From assembly GCA_016787105.1 (NCBI GenBank), contig JAEUVI010000129.1, forward strand, positions 1-6,081: DNA of 6,081 nucleotides, given 5' to 3'. Shown one piece after another: positions 1-6,081 of this stretch; within the stretch, counting starts at the first letter, position 1; every line of letters starts with the position of its first letter. The position numbers were made by a program, and so were the translations under genes. The notes beneath the pieces are model-generated. The model did no database searches. It had not been told where the DNA came from and saw nothing but the letters and a program-made list of their open reading frames with translations. Source of the DNA: Chitinophagaceae bacterium (GTDB lineage: Bacteria > Bacteroidota > Bacteroidia > Chitinophagales > Chitinophagaceae).

Positions 1-1
1 C

Positions 2-1006
2 AGCTCTTGATGCCACATCTCTTGGCACAAGATTACCAAATGCAGGATATCTTCTTTCCAGGTAATAATCTCTTTCCTCTTCAGGAATATCGTTTGCCTT
101 CCTGGTATCATTTTGTTTTTTGGGAACCCATATCCTTCCATCATTTCGCAACGACTCTGACATCAATGTCAATTTACTTTGATGATCGCCCGTTACAGGT
201 ATACAAGTAGGATGTATTTGTGTAAAACAAGGGTTACCAAAGTAAGCTCCTTTTTTATGAGCCTTCCATGCAGCAGTCACATTACTGCCCATTGCATTTG
301 TACTCAGATAAAAAACATTACCATAGCCACCACTGCACAATAATACTGCATGACCGAAATGTCTTTCTAATTTTCCGGTTATCAAATCACGGCAGATAAT
401 ACCTCGTGCTTTGCCATCTATTATTACTACATCCAGCATTTCATGCCGGGTATATGTTGTAACATTTCCCAATGCAACCTGCCTCTCCAATGCCTGGTAA
501 GCCCCTATTAATAATTGCTGGCCGGTTTGCCCTGCAGCATAAAAAGTTCTTTTTACCTGTGTGCCGCCAAATGAACGGTTATTCAATAACCCACCATACT
601 CTCTTGCAAATGGAACGCCTTGTGCAACACACTGATCAATGATATTTACACTTACTTCAGCCAGCCTGTGTACATTAGCCTCTCTTGCACGGTAATCTCC
701 GCCTTTTATTGTATCATAAAATAAACGGAATACACTATCACCATCATTCTGGTAATTTTTGGCAGCATTAATACCACCTTGTGCAGCGATAGAGTGTGCA
801 CGTCGTGGTGAATCCTGGAAACAAAATGCTTTTACCTTATATCCCAATTCCCCCAACGCAGCAGCAGCAGAAGCACCAGCCAGGCCTGTACCAACGATGA
901 TAATCTCCATCTTCCGTTTATTAGCAGGATTGACCAGCTTGCAATGACCCTTATAATCTGTCCACTTTTGTTCTAATGGCCCTGCGGGAATATTTGAATT
1001 CAGCAT
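2..1006 (-). CDS. sdhA: Succinate dehydrogenase/fumarate reductase flavoprotein subunit SdhA, N-terminal 335 residues (cut by window edge)
   Basis: This is the catalytic flavoprotein of complex II, which oxidises succinate to fumarate (or runs in reverse) on the cytoplasmic face of the membrane. I translated the minus strand from the ATG at 1006 and found it open, without a stop or frameshift, to the window edge. Visible motifs are the FAD-binding GTGLAG at residues 39-44, HSIAAQGG at 71-78 whose His71 is the expected covalent FAD attachment site, QIHPT with His265 at the substrate site, and PRDVASR at 328-334, where Arg329 aligns with the catalytic arginine of the family (Arg286 in E. coli SdhA). 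The family is about 580-650 residues long, so roughly half is present and the capping-domain remainder lies outside. The gene follows sdhC by 104 bases on the same strand, and sdhB is expected next. The GQTGQQ and HPTCIP wording is like the Bacteroidetes/Bacillus type rather than the E. coli type (from memory). Confidence 0.96.
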   Translation of the reverse strand, partial: MLNSNIPAGPLEQKWTDYKGHCKLVNPANKRKMEIIIVGTGLAGASAAAALGELGYKVKAFCFQDSPRRAHSIAAQGGINAAKNYQNDGDSVFRLFYDTIKGGDYRAREANVHRLAEVSVNIIDQCVAQGVPFAREYGGLLNNRSFGGTQVKRTFYAAGQTGQQLLIGAYQALERQVALGNVTTYTRHEMLDVVIIDGKARGIICRDLITGKLERHFGHAVLLCSGGYGNVFYLSTNAMGSNVTAAWKAHKKGAYFGNPCFTQIHPTCIPVTGDHQSKLTLMSESLRNDGRIWVPKKQNDTRKANDIPEEERDYYLERRYPAFGNLVPRDVASRA

Positions 1007-1074
1007 AGTAATTTGAAAATTTAAAATGCTATTTTATTTAATCAACTCTTTTCGAAATTCTATTGTTTGATGTA

Positions 1075-1095
1075 AGCTATCTGCTGTCAGAAGCT
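1075..1095 (-). other. Possible RNA hairpin between sdhC and sdhA
   Basis: The 104-base gap between sdhC and sdhA contains a compact inverted repeat. AGCT at 1075-1078 pairs with AGCT at 1092-1095, and TCTG at 1080-1083 pairs with CAGA at 1088-1091, giving eight pairs with one bulged A (1079) and a four-base loop (CTGT). It begins about 15 bases after the sdhC stop in the direction of transcription. No T run follows, so it is not a classical terminator. It could be a transcript stabiliser or processing site that sets the sdhC to sdhA ratio. That role is inference, and a chance hairpin of this size is possible. Confidence 0.35.
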
Positions 1096-1110
1096 ATTCA
1101 CTATTTATGG

Positions 1111-1833
1111 TTATATCCATCCCATATAAAAACTCACCGGCATCATTGCAAATGCAAGTGGTACAATGATTGAAAACCCTGTACCCAATGCTTTAATCAA
1201 TCCTATATAACGGAAATTGCTAACACCCAATGTGCGGAATGCACTTTGAAACCCATGTAACAAGTGCCATGCAAGTGATATACATCCCAGAATATATAAT
1301 ATCACCACAAGAGGATTATGAGTAAATACAGCTTTCATTCTTCCAAACAAGTCATGATATTCTTTTGCATTCGGCGCACCGGCAGATACGATACTTCCAT
1401 TTGTTACATCAATATGCATTTCCTCGAGGCCAGTAATACGCGACGGTACCCAGAAATGAGAGATATGCATTATCAGGAATAATAACAATAACGTTCCCAG
1501 CAACCCCATGCTCTTACTATACCATTTGCTTCCTTTACTTCCCATGGGTACCTGGTATCCCATCTTACGTTTGGAGCGGTTTTGAAATTCGAGAGCAAAG
1601 CCCTGGATTATGTGTAATAAAAAACCGGCAAACAATCCTATTTCCAATATACGCGGCACCACATTGGAACCCATGAAATGCGCCGCTTTATTAAACATCA
1701 CGCCGCCATCATTGGCCCATATACATGCATTTAACCCAACGTGTACAACAAGGAAAGAAATCAGAAACAAACCCGACAGCGCCATTACCAGTTTTTTCCC
1801 TACCGAAGATGTGAAGAATTCAGACCATTTCAT
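1111..1833 (-). CDS. sdhC: Succinate dehydrogenase cytochrome b subunit (b558 family), membrane anchor SdhC
   Basis: This 240-residue integral membrane protein anchors the SdhAB dimer, carries haem b and passes electrons to the quinone. Five hydrophobic segments are visible at about residues 13-36, 59-82, 107-128, 173-196 and 212-236, the layout of the single-subunit b558-type anchors rather than the SdhC/SdhD pair of E. coli. Histidines inside or at the ends of the helices (His31, His74, His123, His126, His190, His193) supply enough candidates for two haems; which ones ligate haem cannot be settled here. I chose the ATG at 1833 (protein begins MKWSEFF) rather than the in-frame ATG at 1881: the 16 extra residues do not look like part of the family, and the upstream start would lie before the predicted promoter's -7 box. 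There is no Shine-Dalgarno site, as is common in Bacteroidetes. sdhA follows on the same strand. Confidence 0.93.
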   Translation of the reverse strand: MKWSEFFTSSVGKKLVMALSGLFLISFLVVHVGLNACIWANDGGVMFNKAAHFMGSNVVPRILEIGLFAGFLLHIIQGFALEFQNRSKRKMGYQVPMGSKGSKWYSKSMGLLGTLLLLFLIMHISHFWVPSRITGLEEMHIDVTNGSIVSAGAPNAKEYHDLFGRMKAVFTHNPLVVILYILGCISLAWHLLHGFQSAFRTLGVSNFRYIGLIKALGTGFSIIVPLAFAMMPVSFYMGWI

Positions 1834-1865
1834 ATGCAGGACAGAGTAGTTATTTAAGATTCGGG

Positions 1866-1899
1866 CAAATTTACATTCCAATGACCAAACTATGACAAA
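1866..1899 (-). promoter_or_regulatory. Predicted Bacteroidetes-type promoter for sdhC-sdhA
   Basis: On the minus strand, TAAATTTG (1873 down to 1866) fits the Bacteroidetes -7 element TAnnTTTG exactly, and TTTG (1899 down to 1896) fits the -33 element. The 22 bases between them fall within the 17-23 described for Flavobacterium promoters. The -7 box ends 32 bases before the sdhC ATG at 1833, leaving a short leader. The rest of the 157-base gap between sdhC and the upstream gene (1834-1990) shows nothing else that I recognise. The match is by eye and no transcript data were available. Confidence 0.6.
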
Positions 1900-1990
1900 A
1901 ACTTTTTGAATACAATAGCCTGCCCAACCAATTACTTTTACCAGTAAACGAATGTAATATAGTCAACAAGGATGATGAAGGACTATCAAC

Positions 1991-2554
1991 TCAAGATAAC
2001 CGGGCCATCAGTTCATTATCAATTTTTCTGAAAAGGTGAAATGGCTTATAAGTTCTCCAATCGGGAAGATCATATAATTCAATATAGCGGTTTAATTTTG
2101 CTTTTTTAAAATCATGCTGTGTGGCCTCCGGCATATTGAGCATTACAATCCAGCCGTTTTCTTCAGCTACTTCATCGTACCACTCTTCATAATACTCTTT
2201 ATCGCTACTATGAAAATTAAGTACATTCTCGGCAATCAGGATAAATTTATAGATGCCTTCATATTCAAATTTCTCAATAACATCTCTTTTTAATGTCATG
2301 ATATCGTTTTCAATCGCGTCATTCCACTCTCCTATCAATTCTATTATGGCATACTTTTCTGTATAATCAGCGATCAGCACCTTCATATATAAAGTGCGGC
2401 TGCCAAAATCATCCCATTGCGGATGGATATAATAATTGTAAATCGTCTGCGTAAATTCAAACTCAGAATAAGTGCGGCCGTAAAAAGGCGATAATTCATC
2501 TTCCTCGCTCGTATATATGTGCCGCCAGTTGTAAAAAGGTTCTATATCATGCAT
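1991..2554 (-). CDS. Protein of unknown function, 187 residues, probably cytoplasmic
   Basis: I do not recognise a named family. The protein has no signal peptide and no membrane segment. It is rich in acidic and aromatic residues (for example EEDELSPFYGR at 17-27 and EYYEEWYDE at 120-128). Probable beta strands at about 54-63, 69-76, 103-109 and 134-141 alternate with helical stretches, which suggests a compact alpha/beta fold. Near the C terminus, LPDWRTYKPFHLFRKID (163-179) looks like a conserved motif, but no catalytic signature is evident. The ATG at 2554 is the only reasonable start, and the reading frame is dense and free of stops. It lies 64 bases after murQ on the same strand, so it could be read through from the kinase-murQ operon, although the gap carries repeats (see 2560-2587 and 2581-2615). 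It is followed by the separate sdh promoter. It reminds me of conserved hypothetical proteins of Bacteroidetes, but this rests on memory only. Confidence 0.82.
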   Translation of the reverse strand: MHDIEPFYNWRHIYTSEEDELSPFYGRTYSEFEFTQTIYNYYIHPQWDDFGSRTLYMKVLIADYTEKYAIIELIGEWNDAIENDIMTLKRDVIEKFEYEGIYKFILIAENVLNFHSSDKEYYEEWYDEVAEENGWIVMLNMPEATQHDFKKAKLNRYIELYDLPDWRTYKPFHLFRKIDNELMARLS

Positions 2555-2559
2555 ATGGA

Positions 2560-2587
2560 GTTTTAGGTTCTATGTTTTAAGTTATAA
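2560..2587 (-). repeat. Four tandem 7-base repeats just upstream of the unknown gene
   Basis: Read on the minus strand, bases 2587 down to 2560 divide into four consecutive heptads: TTATAAC, TTAAAAC, ATAGAAC, CTAAAAC. The consensus is NTANAAC, with the ending AAC constant in all four. The array ends five bases before the start codon at 2554 and so occupies the place of a leader or ribosome-binding region. It is imperfect, which suggests an old expansion or a sequence under selection for A-rich composition. I have an impression that similar A-rich heptads occur between genes in other Bacteroidetes, but this is unverified. Confidence 0.6.
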
Positions 2588-2615
2588 GCGTTTGTCGAAA
2601 TTTACCACTTATAAC
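2581..2615. repeat. Perfect 8-base inverted repeat between murQ and the unknown gene
   Basis: GTTATAAG at 2581-2588 and CTTATAAC at 2608-2615 are exact reverse complements separated by 19 bases. The repeat lies 3 bases after the murQ stop. One arm overlaps the first heptad of the tandem array at 2560-2587, so the other arm is a heptad unit in the opposite orientation. No T run follows in the minus direction and the arms are AT-rich, so a strong intrinsic terminator is unlikely. A weak terminator, a protein-binding site or a relic of an inverted repeat element are the alternatives. Confidence 0.45.
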
Positions 2616-2618
2616 GTA

Positions 2619-3434
2619 TTACTTAATACTTTCAACTGCTTTTTTCACGCTACCATATTTCAACAACAGTTCTTTTGCTTTTTCATATTCCCCGATACCA
2701 GCCTGCTGCATCAGCCACTTTGCACCACGTTCAATCAATTTATCATTGCTTAACTGCATATTCACCATCTTATTGTCTTCCACCCTTCCTAACTGAATCA
2801 TTACGGAAGTAGAAATCATATTCAGCACCAACTTTTGTGCCGTACCACTTTTCATGCGAGTGCTACCTGTTACAAATTCCGGACCTACCACTACTTCCAC
2901 CGGGTAGTCGGCAGCTGCACTTAATGGTGAACCAGCATTGCAGGATATGCTTCCTGTTATGATATTATTTTTCCTGCATTGTTCCAATGCGCCGATTACA
3001 TAGGGCGTAGTGCCGCTTGCAGCAATGCCTACTACAGTATCTTTTTCAGAAATATTATATAAGAGCAGATCCTTCCATCCTTGTTCTTTATCATCTTCTG
3101 CAAATTCAACAGCGGTTGTTATCGCTTTATCCCCTCCTGCAATTATCCCGATTACCAATCCATAGGGTACCCCGAATGATGGCGGACATTCACTCGCATC
3201 CACCACTCCCAACCTTCCACTAGTACCCGCGCCAATGTAAAACAATCTTCCCCCCATCAGCATTTTGTCGGCAATAGCATGCACCAGCGCTTCAATTTGC
3301 GGAATCGCTTTTTCTATAGCATATGGTACTGTTTTATCTTCTGTGTTGATATTTTCAAGCAATTCCGCTACACTCATTTTATCGAGATGCCTGTAATGCG
3401 AATCCTGCTCAGTGGTTTTTATAAACTCTGTCAT
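2619..3434 (-). CDS. murQ: N-acetylmuramic acid 6-phosphate etherase MurQ
   Basis: MurQ cleaves the D-lactyl ether of N-acetylmuramic acid 6-phosphate, giving GlcNAc-6-phosphate and D-lactate, in cytoplasmic recycling or use of peptidoglycan sugars. The 271-residue protein is a SIS-domain enzyme. Its signatures are YIGAGTSGRLGVVDASECPP (67-86), AVEFAEDD (108-115), GIAASGTTPYV (136-146) and the strongly conserved TGSTRMKSGTAQK (189-201). Glu82 and Glu113 are 31 residues apart, the same spacing as the catalytic Glu83 and Glu114 of the E. coli enzyme. It is shorter than E. coli MurQ (298 residues), mainly at the ends, and all core motifs are intact. It starts 5 bases after the kinase gene ends, so the two are almost certainly co-transcribed, and that kinase can supply its substrate. 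No phosphotransferase importer (MurP) is visible nearby, which favours a kinase-based route. The glucokinase regulator (GCKR) is a relative, but the length and motifs here are those of bacterial MurQ. Confidence 0.96.
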   Translation of the reverse strand: MTEFIKTTEQDSHYRHLDKMSVAELLENINTEDKTVPYAIEKAIPQIEALVHAIADKMLMGGRLFYIGAGTSGRLGVVDASECPPSFGVPYGLVIGIIAGGDKAITTAVEFAEDDKEQGWKDLLLYNISEKDTVVGIAASGTTPYVIGALEQCRKNNIITGSISCNAGSPLSAAADYPVEVVVGPEFVTGSTRMKSGTAQKLVLNMISTSVMIQLGRVEDNKMVNMQLSNDKLIERGAKWLMQQAGIGEYEKAKELLLKYGSVKKAVESIK

Positions 3435-3439
3435 AAACG

Positions 3440-4282
3440 TTAGCTATGATATTCTACCAATCCTTCCATTGGGTTTTTTAAAACCTTTCCCAACTCAAAC
3501 TCATATTGACTACAGAGCTGTTTCAATACATCTCTGAAGCCATAGGACACACTCCCTACAAAATGTACGGGCAGCTTCCACACCTCTTTATATTTACATA
3601 AATGTGTAAAGAAAAATTCATTGAGGCCGTCTTCAATAATATTTTCAATCATATAGTGGCCACGGTTCTGTGCCAGGAAAATTGCGAAACCTGCGAGGTA
3701 GCGGTTAGGCAGCGGTTTCTTATACACATTCTCCAGTATCTCTACTGAATTTGTGCTAAAAGTCAAATCAAACCGTGCACGCAGGTCTTCATCAAAAGTA
3801 TTGTAGAGATAATACTGGATAACCTTTTTGCCTAAAAATGCACCGCTTCCCTCATCGCCCAGAACATAGCCCAAACCTGTGCGTGCCGTACCAATCGTTC
3901 TGCCATTATAGTAACAGGAACTGGAACCTGTACCCAGGATGCAGGCAATTCCTTTTTCATGCCCGCACAGCGCTTTGGCCGCACCCATCACATCATGCGT
4001 TACATGAATTTTTGCCTTTTCGAAAACCTGTGTTAAAGCTTTTTTGACCAGGTTTGCATTGCGTGGATTTATACAACCTGTGCCATAATAATACACTTCG
4101 TTTACAACTATGCCTTTCAATTTTGGCAACAGTTCTTTAAGTATTAACTGCCTGATTTGTTCAGTATTCAGAAAATAAGGGCTGATGCCCTGTGTAAAAA
4201 TCGTTTTTTTTCGCCCTTTGCTGAGCAAGCACCATTCTGTCTTGGTAGCACCACTATCCGCAATTAGTTTGACTAAAGCCAT
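3440..4282 (-). CDS. BadF/BadG/BcrA/BcrD-type ATPase, predicted amino-sugar kinase (GlcNAc or MurNAc kinase)
   Basis: This is a 280-residue cytoplasmic kinase of the actin/hexokinase (ASKHA) fold. Motifs in order are the phosphate-1 loop DSGATKTEW (9-17), HDVMGAAKAL (96-105) with Asp97 as likely catalytic base, the phosphate-2 loop ILGTGSSS (115-122), GYVLGDEGSGAFLG (138-151) and the adenosine motif FVGSVSYGF (241-249). The length and motifs match small proteins usually called N-acetylglucosamine kinase or BadF-family ATPase in Bacteroidetes. The family also contains MurK, which phosphorylates MurNAc and GlcNAc at the 6-hydroxyl. Because murQ starts 5 bases downstream, phosphorylation of MurNAc to the MurQ substrate is the most likely role, with GlcNAc as a possible second substrate. 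Substrate choice cannot be read from the sequence. It lacks the cysteine-rich parts and size of the (R)-2-hydroxyacyl-CoA dehydratase activators, so that function is unlikely. The start at 4282 places the phosphate-1 motif at the expected distance from the N terminus. Confidence 0.9.
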   Translation of the reverse strand: MALVKLIADSGATKTEWCLLSKGRKKTIFTQGISPYFLNTEQIRQLILKELLPKLKGIVVNEVYYYGTGCINPRNANLVKKALTQVFEKAKIHVTHDVMGAAKALCGHEKGIACILGTGSSSCYYNGRTIGTARTGLGYVLGDEGSGAFLGKKVIQYYLYNTFDEDLRARFDLTFSTNSVEILENVYKKPLPNRYLAGFAIFLAQNRGHYMIENIIEDGLNEFFFTHLCKYKEVWKLPVHFVGSVSYGFRDVLKQLCSQYEFELGKVLKNPMEGLVEYHS

Positions 4283-4382
4283 AAAACAAACAGGTTAAAA
4301 GAAATGTTGTTTTGGATGAACGTACACCGGGGTTGACCCAAAACGAGTATTTTGCATTCAAATTACAAAGTAATAGCAGACA
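4283..4382. promoter_or_regulatory. Divergent intergenic region between the kinase-murQ operon and the S41 protease gene
   Basis: Both neighbouring genes start at the edges of this 100-base gap and read outward, so promoters for both should lie here. I find only near matches to the Bacteroidetes -7 box: TTACTTTG on the minus strand (4373 down to 4366) and TTGTTTTG on the plus strand (4307-4314), each one base off TAnnTTTG. Neither has a well-spaced -33 element. A small palindrome, GGGT-TG-ACCC, lies at 4330-4339. The promoter role is inferred from gene orientation. Confidence 0.45.
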
Positions 4383-5966
4383 ATGGGTAATAAAAAATTA
4401 CAGGTTTGGCTTCCACTCCTCTTTTCGGTAGTAATGATTGGCGGTATGTATTTCGGTTTTAAAATGAAGGATCAGTCCGGCACCAGCTTTTTCAAAACAG
4501 AAAAAAGAACAGCACTGCAGGAAACGCTCGATCTTATTAAACAGAAATATGTTGATTCCATTGGTGTAGACACGCTGCAGGAAAATGCAATACAGGATAT
4601 CGTGAATGAACTTGATCCGCACTCCGTTTATATTCCCCCTACCAATGTGCAGGATGTAAATGATGATATCATGGGCCGCTTTGAAGGCATTGGCGTTGAG
4701 TTTAATATTTTCAGTGATACTGTAAATATTGTATACGTCATTCCACAGGGGCCAAGCGATAAGGCAGGTTTGCAGGCAGGTGATAAAATTCTGAAAGTAA
4801 ATGATTCATTGATTGCCGGCAGAGGCATGGGCAGTGATGATGTAAAAAAACTGATACGCGGTATCGATGGCTCTTCAGTAAAACTCACGATACTAAGAAC
4901 GGGTAAAGAACAAAAAATTGATGTAAAGCGTGGCACTATACCCGTATCATCTATAGATGCCGCCTACATGATTGAAAAAAGTATTGGCTACATCAAGCTC
5001 AATAAATTTTCTGATAATGCCTATGCAGAATTTATGAAAAACCTGGAGCGGCTGCAGAAAGAAGGCATGCAGAAACTGATACTGGATTTGCGTGGAAATG
5101 GTGGTGGCTTTATGGGCGAAGCGGTTAACCTGGCAGACGAATTTTTAGATGGTAACAAATTGATTGTATACACAGAAGGTAATAATAGTCCTAAGGAAGA
5201 ATTTAGAGCAAGACGTGACGGGCTTTTTGAAACCGGCAAACTGGTGGTACTGGTAGATGAAATAACGGCAAGTGCGAGTGAAGTAGTCGCAGGTGCATTG
5301 CAGGATTGGGACCGTGCTACCATTATTGGACGCAGAACATTTGGAAAAGGCCTTGTACAAAAGCAATATCCATTGAGTGACGGCTCCGCAATACGCCTGA
5401 CCATTGCAAGATATTATACACCGCTTGGCAGAAGTATACAGCGCCCTTATGATAAGGGAAAGAAAGTATACATGGATGAAGTATGGCACCGCTATGAAAC
5501 TGGTGAAATGATTTATGCCGACTCTAATAAAATCACCAATGGGAAAACGTTCATCACACCCGGTAAACGCACTGTATATGGCGGAGGTGGTATCATGCCA
5601 GATATTTTTGTAGCAATAGATACTAATGGTATTCGCACAAGCATTACCAAACTATATCTTGATGGAAGCTTCAACAACTTTGTATACAATTATTATATCA
5701 ATCACCTTGCAGAATTAAACCAATTTTCTACTCCCGCAGATTTTGCCACAAAATATAACGGTGATGATATCTGGAGCCAGCTTGTAAGCTTTGCGAAAAA
5801 AGACAGCATTGAATTAAAATATGTAACCGGGAAAGATAAAGATGATATACAGCGCCGGCTGAAAGCATACCTGGCAAAATACAAATGGAGAAATGAAGGC
5901 TTTTATGAACTACTTAATGCCAATGATGAGGTAATAAAGAAGGCATTGGAAACAATAAAGGAATAG
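4383..5966 (+). CDS. Carboxy-terminal processing protease, S41 family, with PDZ domain
   Basis: This 527-residue serine protease of the Prc/CtpA group trims or degrades envelope proteins from their C termini. Residues 7-25 form a single hydrophobic segment, an uncleaved anchor or signal peptide, which places the enzyme in the periplasm. An N-terminal helical region (about 40-83) is followed by a PDZ domain (about 100-183, with GPSDKAGLQAGD at 123-134) and the S41 core (about 195-375, with LDLRGNGGG at 234-242). Catalytic residues are clear: Ser297 in TASASE, Lys322 in FGKG, and Gln326, the same Ser/Lys 25-residue spacing as E. coli Prc (Ser430/Lys455). Asp308 matches Prc Asp441. YYTPLGRSIQ (344-353) and GGGIMPD (401-407) are further family motifs. 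The last 120 residues are a C-terminal extension typical of Bacteroidetes forms (from memory). The ATG at 4383 places the anchor at the very N terminus; no Shine-Dalgarno site is seen. It is divergent from the kinase-murQ pair. Confidence 0.95.
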   Translation: MGNKKLQVWLPLLFSVVMIGGMYFGFKMKDQSGTSFFKTEKRTALQETLDLIKQKYVDSIGVDTLQENAIQDIVNELDPHSVYIPPTNVQDVNDDIMGRFEGIGVEFNIFSDTVNIVYVIPQGPSDKAGLQAGDKILKVNDSLIAGRGMGSDDVKKLIRGIDGSSVKLTILRTGKEQKIDVKRGTIPVSSIDAAYMIEKSIGYIKLNKFSDNAYAEFMKNLERLQKEGMQKLILDLRGNGGGFMGEAVNLADEFLDGNKLIVYTEGNNSPKEEFRARRDGLFETGKLVVLVDEITASASEVVAGALQDWDRATIIGRRTFGKGLVQKQYPLSDGSAIRLTIARYYTPLGRSIQRPYDKGKKVYMDEVWHRYETGEMIYADSNKITNGKTFITPGKRTVYGGGGIMPDIFVAIDTNGIRTSITKLYLDGSFNNFVYNYYINHLAELNQFSTPADFATKYNGDDIWSQLVSFAKKDSIELKYVTGKDKDDIQRRLKAYLAKYKWRNEGFYELLNANDEVIKKALETIKE

Positions 5967-6081
5967 GAAATTTACGATACTAATAGTCTCTGAAAGCCCA
6001 TCATAAAACAACAGAACAAAAAGATCGTGGTTTTGCTATAAAACAATGCTTGCAAGTATAACAAACTTATCTCAAGTAAAA
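5967..6081. other. Non-coding end of window after the S41 protease gene
   Basis: These 115 AT-rich bases hold no credible gene on either strand. The only structures seen are a 5-base inverted repeat (GTTTT at 6030-6034 with AAAAC at 6040-6044, five-base loop) and the 8-base palindrome CTTGCAAG at 6049-6056. Neither is followed by a convincing T run, so I do not call a terminator. Confidence 0.5.

Noticed and set aside
7..947. Two plus-strand open frames at 7-210 and 759-947
   Set aside because: Both lie opposite the clearly coding sdhA frame, have no recognisable motifs and no start signals; they are antisense shadows.
2..1006. Possibility that sdhA is broken, because it first appeared as a stretch without a closed gene
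   Set aside because: A codon-by-codon reading of the minus strand found no stop or frameshift; the gene simply runs off the window edge.
1610..1849. Plus-strand open frame of 79 residues
   Set aside because: It lies opposite sdhC and resembles no protein family that I recognise.
1834..1881. N-terminal extension of sdhC from the ATG at 1881
   Set aside because: The extra 16 residues do not fit the family start, and the ATG lies upstream of the predicted promoter's transcription start.
3017..4047. Plus-strand open frames at 3017-3223 and 3838-4047
   Set aside because: They lie opposite murQ and the kinase, whose motifs prove the minus-strand frames.
4330..4339. GGGT-TG-ACCC palindrome as an operator in the divergent gap
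   Set aside because: Four-base arms are too short to separate from chance, and no second copy was seen nearby.
4398..5884. Five minus-strand open frames of 60-127 residues inside the S41 protease gene
   Set aside because: The plus-strand frame carries intact PDZ and S41 motifs with catalytic residues; the antisense frames have low-complexity Ser/Pro/Cys-rich composition typical of shadows.
6030..6056. Terminator after the S41 protease gene
   Set aside because: The only stems are 4-5 bases long, AT-rich or without loop, and no T run follows.
1..6081. CRISPR array, tRNA or rRNA gene, insertion sequence, phage or defence genes
   Set aside because: No regularly spaced repeats, no recognisable RNA gene motifs, and no transposase, integrase or nuclease motifs were found on either strand; nearly all the window is taken up by housekeeping genes.

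Overview
The window looks like a chromosomal segment of a Bacteroidetes bacterium, most likely from the Chitinophagaceae or a relative. This is inferred from the moderately AT-rich sequence, the lack of clear Shine-Dalgarno sites before the genes, a Bacteroidetes-type promoter (TTTG, then TAnnTTTG) upstream of sdhC, the single-subunit b558-type SdhC followed by SdhA, and the pairing of MurQ with a BadF-type sugar kinase. No database search was possible.

Layout. Five genes lie on the minus strand and one on the plus strand. Read in the direction of minus-strand transcription, from right to left: a BadF/BadG-type sugar kinase (3440-4282), murQ 5 bases later (2619-3434), a conserved-looking protein of unknown function (1991-2554), then a new promoter (1866-1899) driving sdhC (1111-1833) and sdhA (1006 down to base 2, cut by the window edge). 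On the plus strand, a carboxy-terminal processing protease of family S41 (4383-5966) diverges from the kinase across 100 bases. The last 115 bases hold no gene that I can see.

Functions. The kinase and MurQ form a probable cell-wall recycling pair: the kinase would make N-acetylmuramic acid 6-phosphate (and perhaps GlcNAc-6-phosphate), and MurQ would remove the lactyl ether to give GlcNAc-6-phosphate and D-lactate. SdhC and SdhA are the membrane anchor and flavoprotein of succinate dehydrogenase/fumarate reductase (complex II); sdhB would be expected just beyond base 1. The S41 protease is an envelope enzyme and may also act in cell-wall or envelope maintenance, but only its position suggests this.

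This is mostly a housekeeping region and I see no sign of a new multi-gene system. The points worth a second look are small: a four-unit 7-base tandem repeat just before the start codon of the unknown gene, one unit of which also forms a perfect inverted repeat; a compact hairpin between sdhC and sdhA; a promoter that settles the sdhC start; and the unknown 187-residue protein itself.
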